From Polaribacter sp. (GTDB lineage Bacteria; Bacteroidota; Bacteroidia; Flavobacteriales; Flavobacteriaceae), in assembly GCA_029238315.1 (NCBI GenBank), contig JAQWGI010000025.1, positions 1-64,000 of the forward strand: DNA of 64,000 nt, written 5' to 3'. Of the stretch, positions 27,027-36,134 are shown one piece after another; positions within the stretch are counted from its first letter, which is position 1, and each line of letters opens with the position of its first letter. The notes under the pieces are model-generated. The model saw only the letters and a list, made by a program, of their open reading frames with translations, was not told the DNA's origin and did no database searches. The translations under genes and the position numbers were made by a program.

Positions 27027-27473
27027 ATGACATGGAAAGATGTAATTAACTATGCAACAAACGGCAACTTAAAACCAGACAGAACTAGTATCAAAACCTC
27101 TTCTGAATGGCAAGATTTACTTACTGCAGAGCAGTATCAAATTACGCGTTTAAAAGGCACCGAACGTGCTTTTTCTGGTGAGCATTGCACTTCTTATGAG
27201 ACCGGAAAATACAGCTGTACATGCTGCAACACAGAACTGTTTGATTCTAGTATAAAATATAATTCAAATAGCGGATGGCCAAGTTTTACTGAACCTATTA
27301 AGGAGAATGCAGTTAAATACATTAAAGATACAACGCATGGAATGATCCGTGTAGAAATCTTATGCAATTCTTGCGACGCACATTTGGGACATGTGTTCCC
27401 TGACGGTCCAAAACCCAGCGGTTTACGTTTTTGCGTAAATTCTATTTCAATACAATTAAAAAATGAAGAATAA
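27027..27473 (+). CDS. msrB: peptide-methionine (R)-S-oxide reductase MsrB
   Basis: Reduces the R-epimer of methionine sulfoxide in proteins. It has the zinc cysteines in CTCC and CNSCDAHLGHVF, the substrate region NSGWPSFTEP and the catalytic Cys in LRFCVNSISIQL. The 148-aa length and lack of a signal peptide fit a cytoplasmic MsrB. It overlaps msrA by 11 bases, so the pair is coupled. The pair follows a photolyase operon, so a photo-oxidative damage theme is possible, although an own promoter in the 84-base gap cannot be excluded. Confidence 0.97.
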   Translation: MTWKDVINYATNGNLKPDRTSIKTSSEWQDLLTAEQYQITRLKGTERAFSGEHCTSYETGKYSCTCCNTELFDSSIKYNSNSGWPSFTEPIKENAVKYIKDTTHGMIRVEILCNSCDAHLGHVFPDGPKPSGLRFCVNSISIQLKNEE

Positions 27474-27999
27474 TATAGAAACAGTTGTCCTTGGTGGTGG
27501 ATGCTTTTGGTGTACAGAAGCTATATTTGAAGCCGTAAATGGTGTATTAGATGTAACCTCTGGTTATGCTGGAGGAACTGTACCAGGAAAACCAACTTAT
27601 AGAGAAATATGCTCTGGATTAACAGGACACGCAGAAGTAGTGAAAATTACATTTGACAGCAGTATAATCTCGTTAGAAGATCTCATTTTAATTTTTATGA
27701 CCACACACAATCCAACAACATTAAACCAACAAGGAGCAGATAAAGGAACACAATATAGGTCTGTAATATTTTATCAAAATACAAATCAAAAAATAACTTC
27801 AGAAAAAATAATTGAAAGTTTAGCCAATGTTTTTGACGCCAAAATTGTAACAGAAGTAAGTTTGTTGCCAACTTTTTTTGAAGCAGAAAAAGAACATCAA
27901 GATTTTTACAAAGAAAATACAGAACAACCTTATTGTAACTATGTGATTACTCCAAAATTAAATGCATTAAGAAAATTGCATGCTGAGAAACTAAAGTAA
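27463..27999 (+). CDS. msrA: peptide-methionine (S)-S-oxide reductase MsrA
   Basis: Reduces the S-epimer of methionine sulfoxide. The catalytic motif GGGCFWCTEA sits at the N-terminus, with Cys about residue 16. The fold continues with SGYAGG, FWMTTHNPTTLNQQGADKGTQYRS-type text (seen as MTTHNPTTLNQQGADKG), AEKEHQDFY and a Tyr-Cys ending PYCNYVITPKL. The 178-aa length is typical. It is the second gene of the msr pair and is closed by the terminator about 110 bases downstream. Confidence 0.97.
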   Translation: MKNNIETVVLGGGCFWCTEAIFEAVNGVLDVTSGYAGGTVPGKPTYREICSGLTGHAEVVKITFDSSIISLEDLILIFMTTHNPTTLNQQGADKGTQYRSVIFYQNTNQKITSEKIIESLANVFDAKIVTEVSLLPTFFEAEKEHQDFYKENTEQPYCNYVITPKLNALRKLHAEKLK

Positions 28000-28108
28000 A
28001 TCATAAAATTAAGTTAAAATAAACTACTGATATGCAGGGAAATAAATAAAAATCAGTACATTTAAATATATAATAAGAATTTCTTATTATTCTTTTTCAT
28101 AGCAATTT

Positions 28109-28139
28109 CCCGTTTCATTAATTTGAAACGGGTTTTTTT
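28109..28139 (+). terminator. terminator of the msr operon
   Basis: CCCGTTTCA, short loop, TGAAACGGG, then seven T. It precedes the TTG-started glycosyltransferase gene by 25 bases. Confidence 0.92.
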
Positions 28140-28163
28140 ATATCTTGCATAAAAAGTAAATTC

Positions 28164-29249
28164 TTGAAAAATATTATAATTTCTGTTACAAATGACTTAA
28201 TAACTGATCAAAGGGTTGAAAAAATTTGCAACAGCCTCTTTAACAATAATTACAATATTGTACTTATTGGTAAAAAATTAAAAAGTAGTATTCCTATTAA
28301 TAGAAAGTATAAAATAATTAGAATGTCTTTACTTTTTAATAAAGGATTCTTATTTTATGCTGAATATAATCTACGCTTATTTTTTAGAATTTTGTTCCTA
28401 AAAAAAGATATTTTAGTTTCAAATGACTTAGATACTCTTTTACCAAACTATATAGTAAGCAAATTGCAATCAAAAAAAATTATTTATGACAGTCACGAAT
28501 TGTTTACAGAAATTCCAGAGCTTATCAATAGGCCAACCGTAAAAAAAATATGGCTGGAAATCGAAAAAAGTATAGTGCCTAAATTAAAAAATTGCCACAC
28601 TGTATCTGATTCAATAGCCAATTTTTACTTCAACAAATACAATACAAATTTTTTAACTATCAGAAACTTACCCATTGCAAAAAATATAATTTTAGGAAAT
28701 TTTCCTTTTGACACAAATGGTCAAAAGATTATTCTATATCAAGGAGCAGTTAACAAGGGAAGAGGAATTGAATTGATGTTAGAAAGCATGAAGTATCTTA
28801 AAAATTATATTTTTGTGATAATTGGTACTGGTGATGTTTTTGAAGATGTAAAGCTACAAGCATCAAAATTAATTTCTCAAAAAAAGGCTTATTTTTTTGG
28901 TAAATTACCTCCTCTAGAAATGCAAAAATTAACACCTTTAGCAGATATTGGTATTTCTTTTGAAGAAGATTTAGGATTGAATTATAGATATGCTTTGCCA
29001 AATAAAATATTTGATTATTTACATGCAGGAGTTCCTGTTTTAGTTTCAAATTTACCTGAAATGCATAAAATTGTTAATGAATATAAATTTGGTGAAACTA
29101 TAAAAAACAGAAACCCACAAGTAATAGCAAAACAAATTGAAGCATTTTCTTTTAAGAAGAATTCGACAGAAATTATCAATGCAAAAAATAAATTAAACTG
29201 GAGAAGTGAAGAAGAAAAATTAATTTCTCTGTATCAAAATGCAAAATAG
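28164..29249 (+). CDS. glycosyltransferase family 4 (GT-B)
   Basis: A 361-aa cytoplasmic glycosyltransferase. The N-domain has IIISVTNDLITDQRVEKICNSL, common in flavobacterial GT4-like proteins that act on surface glycans. The C-domain has LYQGAVNKGRGIELMLESM, then DIGISFEEDLGLNYRYALPNKIFDYLHAGVPVLVSNLPEM, where the E and the PNKIFDYLHAG loop bind the nucleotide sugar. The start is TTG; no ATG lies near the expected N-terminus. Its stop overlaps the next glycosyltransferase start by 11 bases. Donor and acceptor are unknown. Confidence 0.9.
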   Translation: MKNIIISVTNDLITDQRVEKICNSLFNNNYNIVLIGKKLKSSIPINRKYKIIRMSLLFNKGFLFYAEYNLRLFFRILFLKKDILVSNDLDTLLPNYIVSKLQSKKIIYDSHELFTEIPELINRPTVKKIWLEIEKSIVPKLKNCHTVSDSIANFYFNKYNTNFLTIRNLPIAKNIILGNFPFDTNGQKIILYQGAVNKGRGIELMLESMKYLKNYIFVIIGTGDVFEDVKLQASKLISQKKAYFFGKLPPLEMQKLTPLADIGISFEEDLGLNYRYALPNKIFDYLHAGVPVLVSNLPEMHKIVNEYKFGETIKNRNPQVIAKQIEAFSFKKNSTEIINAKNKLNWRSEEEKLISLYQNAK

Positions 29250-30354
29250 CAAAAAACTACATATTGTTTCTTTTAATATTCCGTACCCTCCAAATTATGG
29301 GGGAATTATTGATGTTTTTTATAAAATAAAAGAATTACATAAATTAAATATTGAGCTTTATTTACACTGTTTTGAATATGACAGGCCCCAGCAAAAAGAA
29401 TTAGAAAAATACTGTAAAGAAGTATTTTATTATTCAAGAAAATCAAAAACTAAAACTCTTTTCTCAACAACGCCTTATATTGTTAAAAGTAGAGAAAACA
29501 ATTTGTTAATTGATCGCTTAAAAAAGACCAATGCTCCTGTTTTATTTGAAGGCTTACACACAAGTTTTTCACTCACAAAAACAACTTTTAAATCAAAAGT
29601 ATTTATTAGAACTCATAATATTGAACATGAATACTTTAAAGGTTTAGCAAAAAGTGAGTCCAACTTTTTAAAGAAGATATTTTATCAATTAGAAGCTTTA
29701 AAATTTAAGAAATATGAAAAAATCATTCGAAAAGCAGATGGTATTTTCAGTATTTCTGCTTTTGAACAAAAATATTTTTTATCAAAATATGGAAAAAAGT
29801 GCAATTACATACCTGCTTTTCACAAAGCAAATTTCTCTAAAAATACTCTTAATAGAGGAGATTACATTTTGTACCATGGAGATTTAAGAATTTCAGACAA
29901 TATTAAATCTGCGTTGTATTTAATAGACATTTACAAGAACAGTTCTTTTAAATTGCTAATTGCTAGCAATGACAATTCTTTCATAAAAAATGAAGTAAAA
30001 AAACATAAAAATATTGAATTTAAGCGTATCAAAAATCAAGAAGAATTAAAAAACTTATTTGAAAGCGCACATATAAACACATTGATAACTTTTCAAAAAA
30101 CAGGTATTAAGTTAAAATTACTAAATGCTATGTATCAAGGAAAATTTATCATTGCAAATACAGAAATGATTGCCGATACCGGTCTAGAAAACTTGTGTGA
30201 AATGGCAAATACTAAAGAAGAAATTTTACAGAAAACAGAGCTATTATTCAGTAGAGATTTTTGCGAATCTGAATTAAAAAAACGCAAAAAAAAACTAAAT
30301 GGTTTTAATCCTGAAGCATCAGCAAAAAGAATGATTGAAATTATTTTTAAATAG
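29239..30354 (+). CDS. glycosyltransferase (GT4-like)
   Basis: A second GT-B glycosyltransferase, 371 aa. The N-terminal loop is LHIVSFNIPYPPNYGGIIDVFYKIKEL. Further blocks are FEGLHTSFSL, VFIRTHNIEHEYFKGLA, IRKADGIFSISAFEQKYF and C-terminal TFQKTGIKLKLLNAMYQGKFIIANTEM. The C-terminal nucleotide site is less canonical than in the gene before it. The HNIEHEY block is typical of flavobacterial mannosyltransferase-like proteins. The 11-base overlap with the upstream gene suggests the two act on the same glycan. It overlaps the convergent ftsE-like gene by eight bases. Confidence 0.87.
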   Translation: MQNSKKLHIVSFNIPYPPNYGGIIDVFYKIKELHKLNIELYLHCFEYDRPQQKELEKYCKEVFYYSRKSKTKTLFSTTPYIVKSRENNLLIDRLKKTNAPVLFEGLHTSFSLTKTTFKSKVFIRTHNIEHEYFKGLAKSESNFLKKIFYQLEALKFKKYEKIIRKADGIFSISAFEQKYFLSKYGKKCNYIPAFHKANFSKNTLNRGDYILYHGDLRISDNIKSALYLIDIYKNSSFKLLIASNDNSFIKNEVKKHKNIEFKRIKNQEELKNLFESAHINTLITFQKTGIKLKLLNAMYQGKFIIANTEMIADTGLENLCEMANTKEEILQKTELLFSRDFCESELKKRKKKLNGFNPEASAKRMIEIIFK

Positions 30355-31033
30355 TTGCTTGTTGGACAACTTCAAATAATTCTCCTCCTTCGCACTTAAT
30401 CGTTTTTTGTTTAAATTTTACAATTAGTGCATAATCATGAGTTGCCATTAAAATAGATTTTCCGCTTTGATGAATTTCATTTAAAAGCTGCATTACTTCT
30501 AACGAAGTTTTAGGGTCTAAATTACCAGTTGGTTCATCTGCTAATATTAAATCTGGATCATTTAGCAAGGCTCTTGCAATAGCAATTCTTTGTTGCTCTC
30601 CACCTGAAAGTTCAAAAGGCTTTTTAAAACCTTTAGTTTTCATTGCTACTTTATCAAGGACTTCATTAATTTTAGAGGTCATTTTTTCTTTATCCTTCCA
30701 ACCAGTTGCTCTTAATACAAATAATAAATTATCAAAAACAGTTCTATCGTTTAACAATTTAAAATCTTGAAAAACAATCCCTATTTTTCTACGTAAAAAC
30801 GGAATGTCATTTTCTTTTAATTTCTTTAAATCAAATCCAACAATATTTCCTTCTCCTTTATTTAAATGTAAATCACCATAAAGGGTTTTCATCAAACTAC
30901 TTTTTCCACTTCCTGTTTTGCCTATTAAATAGAAAAAATCTCCTTTTTCAATTTTTAAATTGACCTGTGATAGCACCAAATTATCTCTTTGATAAATATC
31001 TGCGTCTTCTAAATGTAAAATTGCATCTGTCAT
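30347..31033 (-). CDS. ftsE: FtsE-like ABC ATP-binding protein
   Basis: A 228-aa ABC ATPase. Walker A is LIGKTGSGKSSLMK (about 36-49), Q-loop VFQDFKLL, ABC signature LSGGEQQRIAIARALL, Walker B LILADEPTGNLD and H-loop MATHDYALI. FtsE normally pairs with the membrane protein FtsX and controls amidases at division; the FDFKLL and NLDP context and the length match FtsE/LolD-type proteins. No ftsX lies next to it here, which is usual for many Bacteroidota. It is transcribed away from the TPR gene. Confidence 0.85.
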   Translation of the reverse strand: MTDAILHLEDADIYQRDNLVLSQVNLKIEKGDFFYLIGKTGSGKSSLMKTLYGDLHLNKGEGNIVGFDLKKLKENDIPFLRRKIGIVFQDFKLLNDRTVFDNLLFVLRATGWKDKEKMTSKINEVLDKVAMKTKGFKKPFELSGGEQQRIAIARALLNDPDLILADEPTGNLDPKTSLEVMQLLNEIHQSGKSILMATHDYALIVKFKQKTIKCEGGELFEVVQQATI

Positions 31034-31111
31034 AAAAAAGTAGTTTTTACAAACTTATCATTTTCTTGTGAGTTTAAAGAAATATTAAGAGAATTAATCT
31101 ACAACAATCTT

Positions 31112-31119
31112 TATATTTG
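31112..31119 (+). promoter_or_regulatory. -7 promoter element of the TPR-barrel pair
   Basis: TATATTTG fits TAnnTTTG, about 95 bases before the TPR gene ATG. No clear -33 element. Confidence 0.4.
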
Positions 31120-31213
31120 ATTTTTTATTGTGCGATATTTTTTCGGATTGCATATCAAACAAAAATAAAAAAAATGCGTTATAGTTTTCAAACAGCAAAA
31201 ACCTTTTATAAAA

Positions 31214-34200
31214 ATGAACATTCGCTTTGATATAAAAATTGCATTATTAATTGTTTTTACGTTAAATTTTAATGTTGTTTTTGGGCAACAAAGTAAAGCT
31301 TTCACCAATGAGTTTGCGAAGTACAACAATGCTTTAGAATTTTACAATAACAAGGCATATGCTGTGGCACAGAAAAAATTTAACAAACTAACAAACAAAA
31401 AAAACACTACCACAATAATAAAGGCTGATGCTACTTATTACGCAGCAATGAGTGCTATAAAACTGAATCAATCTGAGGCAGAGCAACTTGTTTTAAGTTT
31501 TATTCAAAACCATCCAAATAGCAATAAAAAAGAAGCTGCCTTTTTTAATGTTGGCACACACTACTTTGCACATAACAAAATGAGTTCTGCTTTAAAATGG
31601 TACACAAAGGTAAATCGAAATTTACTTCAAAGGGCACAACAAAAAGAGTTGGATTTTAAAATGGGCTACGCACTATTTGCTTCAGGAAAACTAACATTAG
31701 CCCAAGATAAATTTTTAGCATTAATTACAGATAGCACTTATGGAGATGATGCAAAATATTACTATGGATATATTGCATACAAACAAGCAGACTACAAAAC
31801 TGCAGAATCCTATTTAACAGAAGTTGCTCAAAAGAATTCATATAAAAATGAAACTACTTACTACTTATTAGACATTAATTTTAAAGCTGGTAAATTTGAA
31901 AAAAGTATTGAAATTGGTAAAAACTTATTGCAAAGTAAAAAGCAAAAACAACATTCTGATATTTCTAAAATTATTGGAGAAAGTTATTTTAACTTAAAAA
32001 ATTACAAAGAAGCTTTACCATATTTACAAGCATATAAAGGAAAACGTGGTAAATGGAATAATACCGATTATTATCAATTAGGATATGCTTTTTACAAGCA
32101 AAATGATTTTGAAAATGCAGTAAAAAACTTTAATAAAATTATAAGCCTAAAAAATGCGGTTTCTCAAAATGCATCTTATCATTTAGCAGAATGCTACTTA
32201 TATTTAGACAAAAAAACTGAAGCTTTAAATGCGTTTAAAAATGCCAGTGAAATGGAATTTGATCCTAAAATTAAAGAGGATGCATTTTTAAATTACGCCA
32301 AATTAAGTTACGAACTAGGTAACCCTTACAAAAGTGTTGCAGCTGTATTGCAAGATTTTTTAAAGGAATATCCAACATCAAAATTTTATCAAGAAATAAA
32401 TCAATTAGTTGTAACCTCATACTTACATCAACGAGATTTCAAAGGCGCATTAGAGTATTTAGCTAAAAAGAAAAGTAGCGAAAACAATAAATTCACAAAA
32501 GACGTTTCGTATTACAGAGGTGTACAATTATTTAATCTTAAAAAATTACAAGAAGCCTATCCTTATTTTTTAACTGCATCAAAATCTTCAGATACTACAA
32601 TTAAAGTTTCTGCACTGTATTGGAAAGCAGAAACAGACTTTCAACTAAATAATTACAAAAAGTCTTTAGAAGGATTTATATCTTTTAAGAATACACTAGG
32701 TGCATCAAGAATTAATGAGTTTAAATCAATTGATTACAATGTTGCTTACTGCTATTTTAAGTTAAAGGAATATGAGAACGCAGCAAACGCATTCAATAAT
32801 TTCATTAAAAAAATAGACGCTAAAAATGCATTATTTGATGATGCTAATATTAGATTAGCAGACTGTTATTTTGTTACAAAAAAATATACAAATGCAATTT
32901 TAGCTTATGATAAGGTTATCAATAATAATGGTGTTGGTGCCGATTATGCAACTTATCAAAAAGCAATAAGTTTCGGTTTTTTAGGAGATAATATTAAAAA
33001 AATAACCTATTTAAAAAATTTAGTTTCTAATTTTGAATTGACAACGCTACAAGACGATGGATTATTTCAATTAGCAAATACTTATGTTTCCACAAAAAAC
33101 ATAACAAAAGCACACGAGACCTTCAATACATTAATTCAAAAACACACAAAAAGTGCATATCTTTCTAAAGCGCTACTGAGACAAGGGTTGGTATATTACA
33201 ACAATAATGAAAGCGAAAAAGCTTTGCTTAAATTTAAGAGAATTGTAAGCGCATACCCAAATTCTAACGAAGCAAAAGAAGCAGTTTCTAACGTAAGAAA
33301 TGTATATGTAGATTTAGGTCAGGTTGAAGCATATGCTGCTTGGGTAAAAAATATTTCTTTTGTAAATGTAACTGATGCAGATTTAGATAACACAACTTTT
33401 GAAGCTGCAGAAAACAAGTTTTTAGAAAACAACACTGCAAAAGCTATTAATGGTTTTACTAAATATATTGCAACATTCCCTAATGGACTGCATGCTTTAA
33501 AGGCAAATTTTTACTTAGCTCAATCCTTGTCTAAAATAAATCAGCAAGAAAAATCCTTACCTTATTACGAGTATGTGGTTGCTCAAAATTTTAGCGAATT
33601 TAGCGAGGAATCTTTAAGCAAACTAGCACAAATATATCTCGAAAAAGAAGATTGGAAAAACGCAACTCCGCTATTAATTAGGCTAGAACAAGAAGCAAAT
33701 TACCCTCAAAATATTTTATTTGCACAAAGCAACTTAATGAAAAACTATTACCAAGAAAATGAGTTTACAAATGCTGTTGCCTATGCAGAGAAAATTCTCC
33801 AAACAGAAAAGCTAGAAGAAAACTTGGTGTTTGAGGCTAAAATAATTATTGCACGAGCTGCCTTCAAAACAGATGATTTAAAAACTGCAGAAAAATTTTA
33901 CAAAGAAATAGCAACAAAAACGAGTGGTGAATTAAAGGCTGAAGCCTTGTATTTTGATGCCTATTTTAAAAATATGGATAAAAAATATACTGCATCCAAT
34001 AAATTAATACAAATATTAATTGCAGAAAATGCTTCATACAAGTATTGGGGTGTAAAAAGTTATGTAATTATGGCGAAAAACTATTATGGATTAAAAGATG
34101 CCTATCAAGCAACTTATATTTTAGAAAATATAATTAAAAATTTCAAACAGTTTGATGATGTAATTTTAGAAGCAAAAAAAGAACTTGCTACCATAAAAGA

Positions 34201-34246
34201 AAATGAAGCAAAAACAAACGAATCTGTTACTCCAAACAACAATTAA
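31214..34246 (+). CDS. large periplasmic tetratricopeptide-repeat protein
   Basis: A 1010-aa exported protein made almost entirely of helical TPR-type repeats. It has a Sec signal peptide (cleavage near VFGQ-QSK, residue about 25). Repeats are visible throughout, for example KYYYGYIAYKQADYKTAESYL, DYYQLGYAFYKQNDFENAVKNF, AYCYFKLKEYENAANAF and NIRLADCYFVTKKYTNAILAY. There is a short Glu/Asn-rich tail. It is likely a periplasmic or outer-membrane-associated scaffold. It is followed after 13 bases by a beta-barrel gene on the same strand. Partner proteins and function are unknown. Confidence 0.87.
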   Translation: MNIRFDIKIALLIVFTLNFNVVFGQQSKAFTNEFAKYNNALEFYNNKAYAVAQKKFNKLTNKKNTTTIIKADATYYAAMSAIKLNQSEAEQLVLSFIQNHPNSNKKEAAFFNVGTHYFAHNKMSSALKWYTKVNRNLLQRAQQKELDFKMGYALFASGKLTLAQDKFLALITDSTYGDDAKYYYGYIAYKQADYKTAESYLTEVAQKNSYKNETTYYLLDINFKAGKFEKSIEIGKNLLQSKKQKQHSDISKIIGESYFNLKNYKEALPYLQAYKGKRGKWNNTDYYQLGYAFYKQNDFENAVKNFNKIISLKNAVSQNASYHLAECYLYLDKKTEALNAFKNASEMEFDPKIKEDAFLNYAKLSYELGNPYKSVAAVLQDFLKEYPTSKFYQEINQLVVTSYLHQRDFKGALEYLAKKKSSENNKFTKDVSYYRGVQLFNLKKLQEAYPYFLTASKSSDTTIKVSALYWKAETDFQLNNYKKSLEGFISFKNTLGASRINEFKSIDYNVAYCYFKLKEYENAANAFNNFIKKIDAKNALFDDANIRLADCYFVTKKYTNAILAYDKVINNNGVGADYATYQKAISFGFLGDNIKKITYLKNLVSNFELTTLQDDGLFQLANTYVSTKNITKAHETFNTLIQKHTKSAYLSKALLRQGLVYYNNNESEKALLKFKRIVSAYPNSNEAKEAVSNVRNVYVDLGQVEAYAAWVKNISFVNVTDADLDNTTFEAAENKFLENNTAKAINGFTKYIATFPNGLHALKANFYLAQSLSKINQQEKSLPYYEYVVAQNFSEFSEESLSKLAQIYLEKEDWKNATPLLIRLEQEANYPQNILFAQSNLMKNYYQENEFTNAVAYAEKILQTEKLEENLVFEAKIIIARAAFKTDDLKTAEKFYKEIATKTSGELKAEALYFDAYFKNMDKKYTASNKLIQILIAENASYKYWGVKSYVIMAKNYYGLKDAYQATYILENIIKNFKQFDDVILEAKKELATIKENEAKTNESVTPNNN

Positions 34247-34259
34247 AAGAGATTAAATA

Positions 34260-36011
34260 ATGCGAAAAATTGTATTCACACTTTGCGCCTGCACTTTGAG
34301 TAGTTTCTTAAATGCTCAAACAAACAAAGCGAAAGACACTATAAAAACAGAAGTTATAAATGTAATTACTTCTTACACACCAACAATTTCAGATGCGTTT
34401 AAAATAAGGAAGAATCCAAAAATAAAACTTGGGGTAAATTCACAAAGGAAACAATTGAAGTACCAAATATTCTCTGCGCCAGTTGCTTCTACTTTTACAC
34501 CAAAAACAGGCATTGCAAAAAGCCTTAATATTGGAGCTAGAGATCAAATATTTAAAAACTATATTGCTGCTGGTTTTGGAAATAACTCAACCCCTTTTCT
34601 CGAAGCATTTTTAAATCATTCAATCAAACCTAAAAATAACATTGGTGTTTACACAAAATACATTTCATCAGAAAACAGTATTGATGCGACCCTTTTAAAT
34701 AGTAATTATTCTCAAATGTATTTTGGCGCTTTTTACAAGCAAGAAGAACAAGATTACACATGGAAAGTTAATACAAACTATCAACAAAACACATATAACT
34801 GGTATGGTTTACCAAGCACAATTACTTATTTACCAACTACAATTGCAACAATTGAAGAAGCACAAACTTATACCAACTTTAACACTAATGCAGAAATTAT
34901 TTTAGAAGATTCATTTCTAAAATCAACTCAAATAAAGCTCTCTCTATTCAGTGATGCATTTTCTAGCAAGGAACTACGTTTTGTAGCAAAACCTAAGTTT
35001 AAAATATCACTTAAAAATATTGGTAAAAATTTTAACGAGCTTGTTTTAAATACTTCTTTAGATTATCTAAATGGGCATTCGCAACAATCCTATAGCGCTC
35101 CAACAAAATTAGAACACAGCTTTTTTACGCTTGGAGTTTTTCCAAAATATAATTTTGAGCACAAGAAATTCAACTTTAGTGTTGGAACAAAAATATATTT
35201 CACATCCGATATAGAAAACAAAGCACATCAATTCTATGCATATCCAGATATCAACATAAATTATCCAATAGTTGAAAATCATATGTATTTGTATGTTGGT
35301 GCTAGCGGGGATTTAAACACCAATACAATTCAAAATTTAACAGAGCTAAATCCATACATTTCTCCAACACAATTTATTACACAAACGAATCAGAAATATG
35401 ATTTTTTTAGTGGATTGCATGGAAAACTATTATCTAACATAAGTTATAACTTGAAAGTAAGTTATAGTGATGAAGACGACAAAGCCTTGTTTGTTCAAAA
35501 CAACTCAAAAACTGATGGAATAACAAGTGCCGGATTGTTGGGATATGAATACGGAAACTCTTTTTCTGTGATTTATGATGATGTACAAACACTTTCTTTT
35601 TCCGGGAAAATTAGTATGGATATTGACAAAAACTTAGTTGTTGGAGCATACGGAGAGTTCAATTCGTTTACATTAGCAAATCAAACAGAAGCTTGGAATT
35701 TACCATCAATAAATACTGAAATATTCGCAAATTACAAAACATCAAAATGGTATGCTGGTGCAACTATTTTTGCTGTTTCTCAAAGAAAAGACGTAACTTT
35801 TAACACAACATACCCATCTTCAATTAACGGAACACAAACCTTAAAATCTTTTCTAGATTTGAACATTAATGGAGGATATCACATAAACAATCAATTTACA
35901 GTTTTTTTAAAAATAAATAATATTACAAACTCAAAGTATCAGCAGTTTAGTAATTTTAATGTTCAAGGGCTTCAGGTTCTAGGTGGCGTGAGTTATCAAT
36001 TTGACTTTTAA
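34260..36011 (+). CDS. outer-membrane beta-barrel protein (TonB-receptor-like, no plug seen)
   Basis: A 583-aa exported protein with signal peptide ending near LNAQ (residue about 20). The first 90 residues contain VINVITSYTPTISDAFKIRKNP, common to a flavobacterial family annotated as TonB-dependent receptor. The rest is amphipathic strands ending in VSYQFDF with a terminal Phe. I see no clear TonB plug domain, and 583 aa is short for a TonB receptor, so a plugless barrel is more likely. It is coupled to the TPR gene (13-base gap) and closed by a terminator. The pairing suggests one complex with a periplasmic TPR scaffold. Confidence 0.78.
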   Translation: MRKIVFTLCACTLSSFLNAQTNKAKDTIKTEVINVITSYTPTISDAFKIRKNPKIKLGVNSQRKQLKYQIFSAPVASTFTPKTGIAKSLNIGARDQIFKNYIAAGFGNNSTPFLEAFLNHSIKPKNNIGVYTKYISSENSIDATLLNSNYSQMYFGAFYKQEEQDYTWKVNTNYQQNTYNWYGLPSTITYLPTTIATIEEAQTYTNFNTNAEIILEDSFLKSTQIKLSLFSDAFSSKELRFVAKPKFKISLKNIGKNFNELVLNTSLDYLNGHSQQSYSAPTKLEHSFFTLGVFPKYNFEHKKFNFSVGTKIYFTSDIENKAHQFYAYPDININYPIVENHMYLYVGASGDLNTNTIQNLTELNPYISPTQFITQTNQKYDFFSGLHGKLLSNISYNLKVSYSDEDDKALFVQNNSKTDGITSAGLLGYEYGNSFSVIYDDVQTLSFSGKISMDIDKNLVVGAYGEFNSFTLANQTEAWNLPSINTEIFANYKTSKWYAGATIFAVSQRKDVTFNTTYPSSINGTQTLKSFLDLNINGGYHINNQFTVFLKINNITNSKYQQFSNFNVQGLQVLGGVSYQFDF

Positions 36012-36055
36012 CATAACCTTACGCTCAATTAGATGTAACTCCCTAAAACACAAAA

Positions 36056-36087
36056 GAAAGCTTATCTTTAAGTTAAGCTTTCTTTTT
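36056..36087 (+). terminator. terminator of the TPR-barrel operon
   Basis: GAAAGCTTA and TAAGCTTTC form a nine-base-pair stem around a short loop, followed by a T-rich tract. Confidence 0.88.
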
Positions 36088-36134
36088 GTCATTGATTTTA
36101 TGTAGATTTATACACTATTATAAAACAACAACTA

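Noticed and set aside
28071-28091. Perfect palindrome ATAATAAGAA/TTCTTATTAT downstream of msrA
   Set aside because: It is pure AT with no T-run behind it; the strong CCCGTTTCA hairpin 20 bases later is the better terminator.
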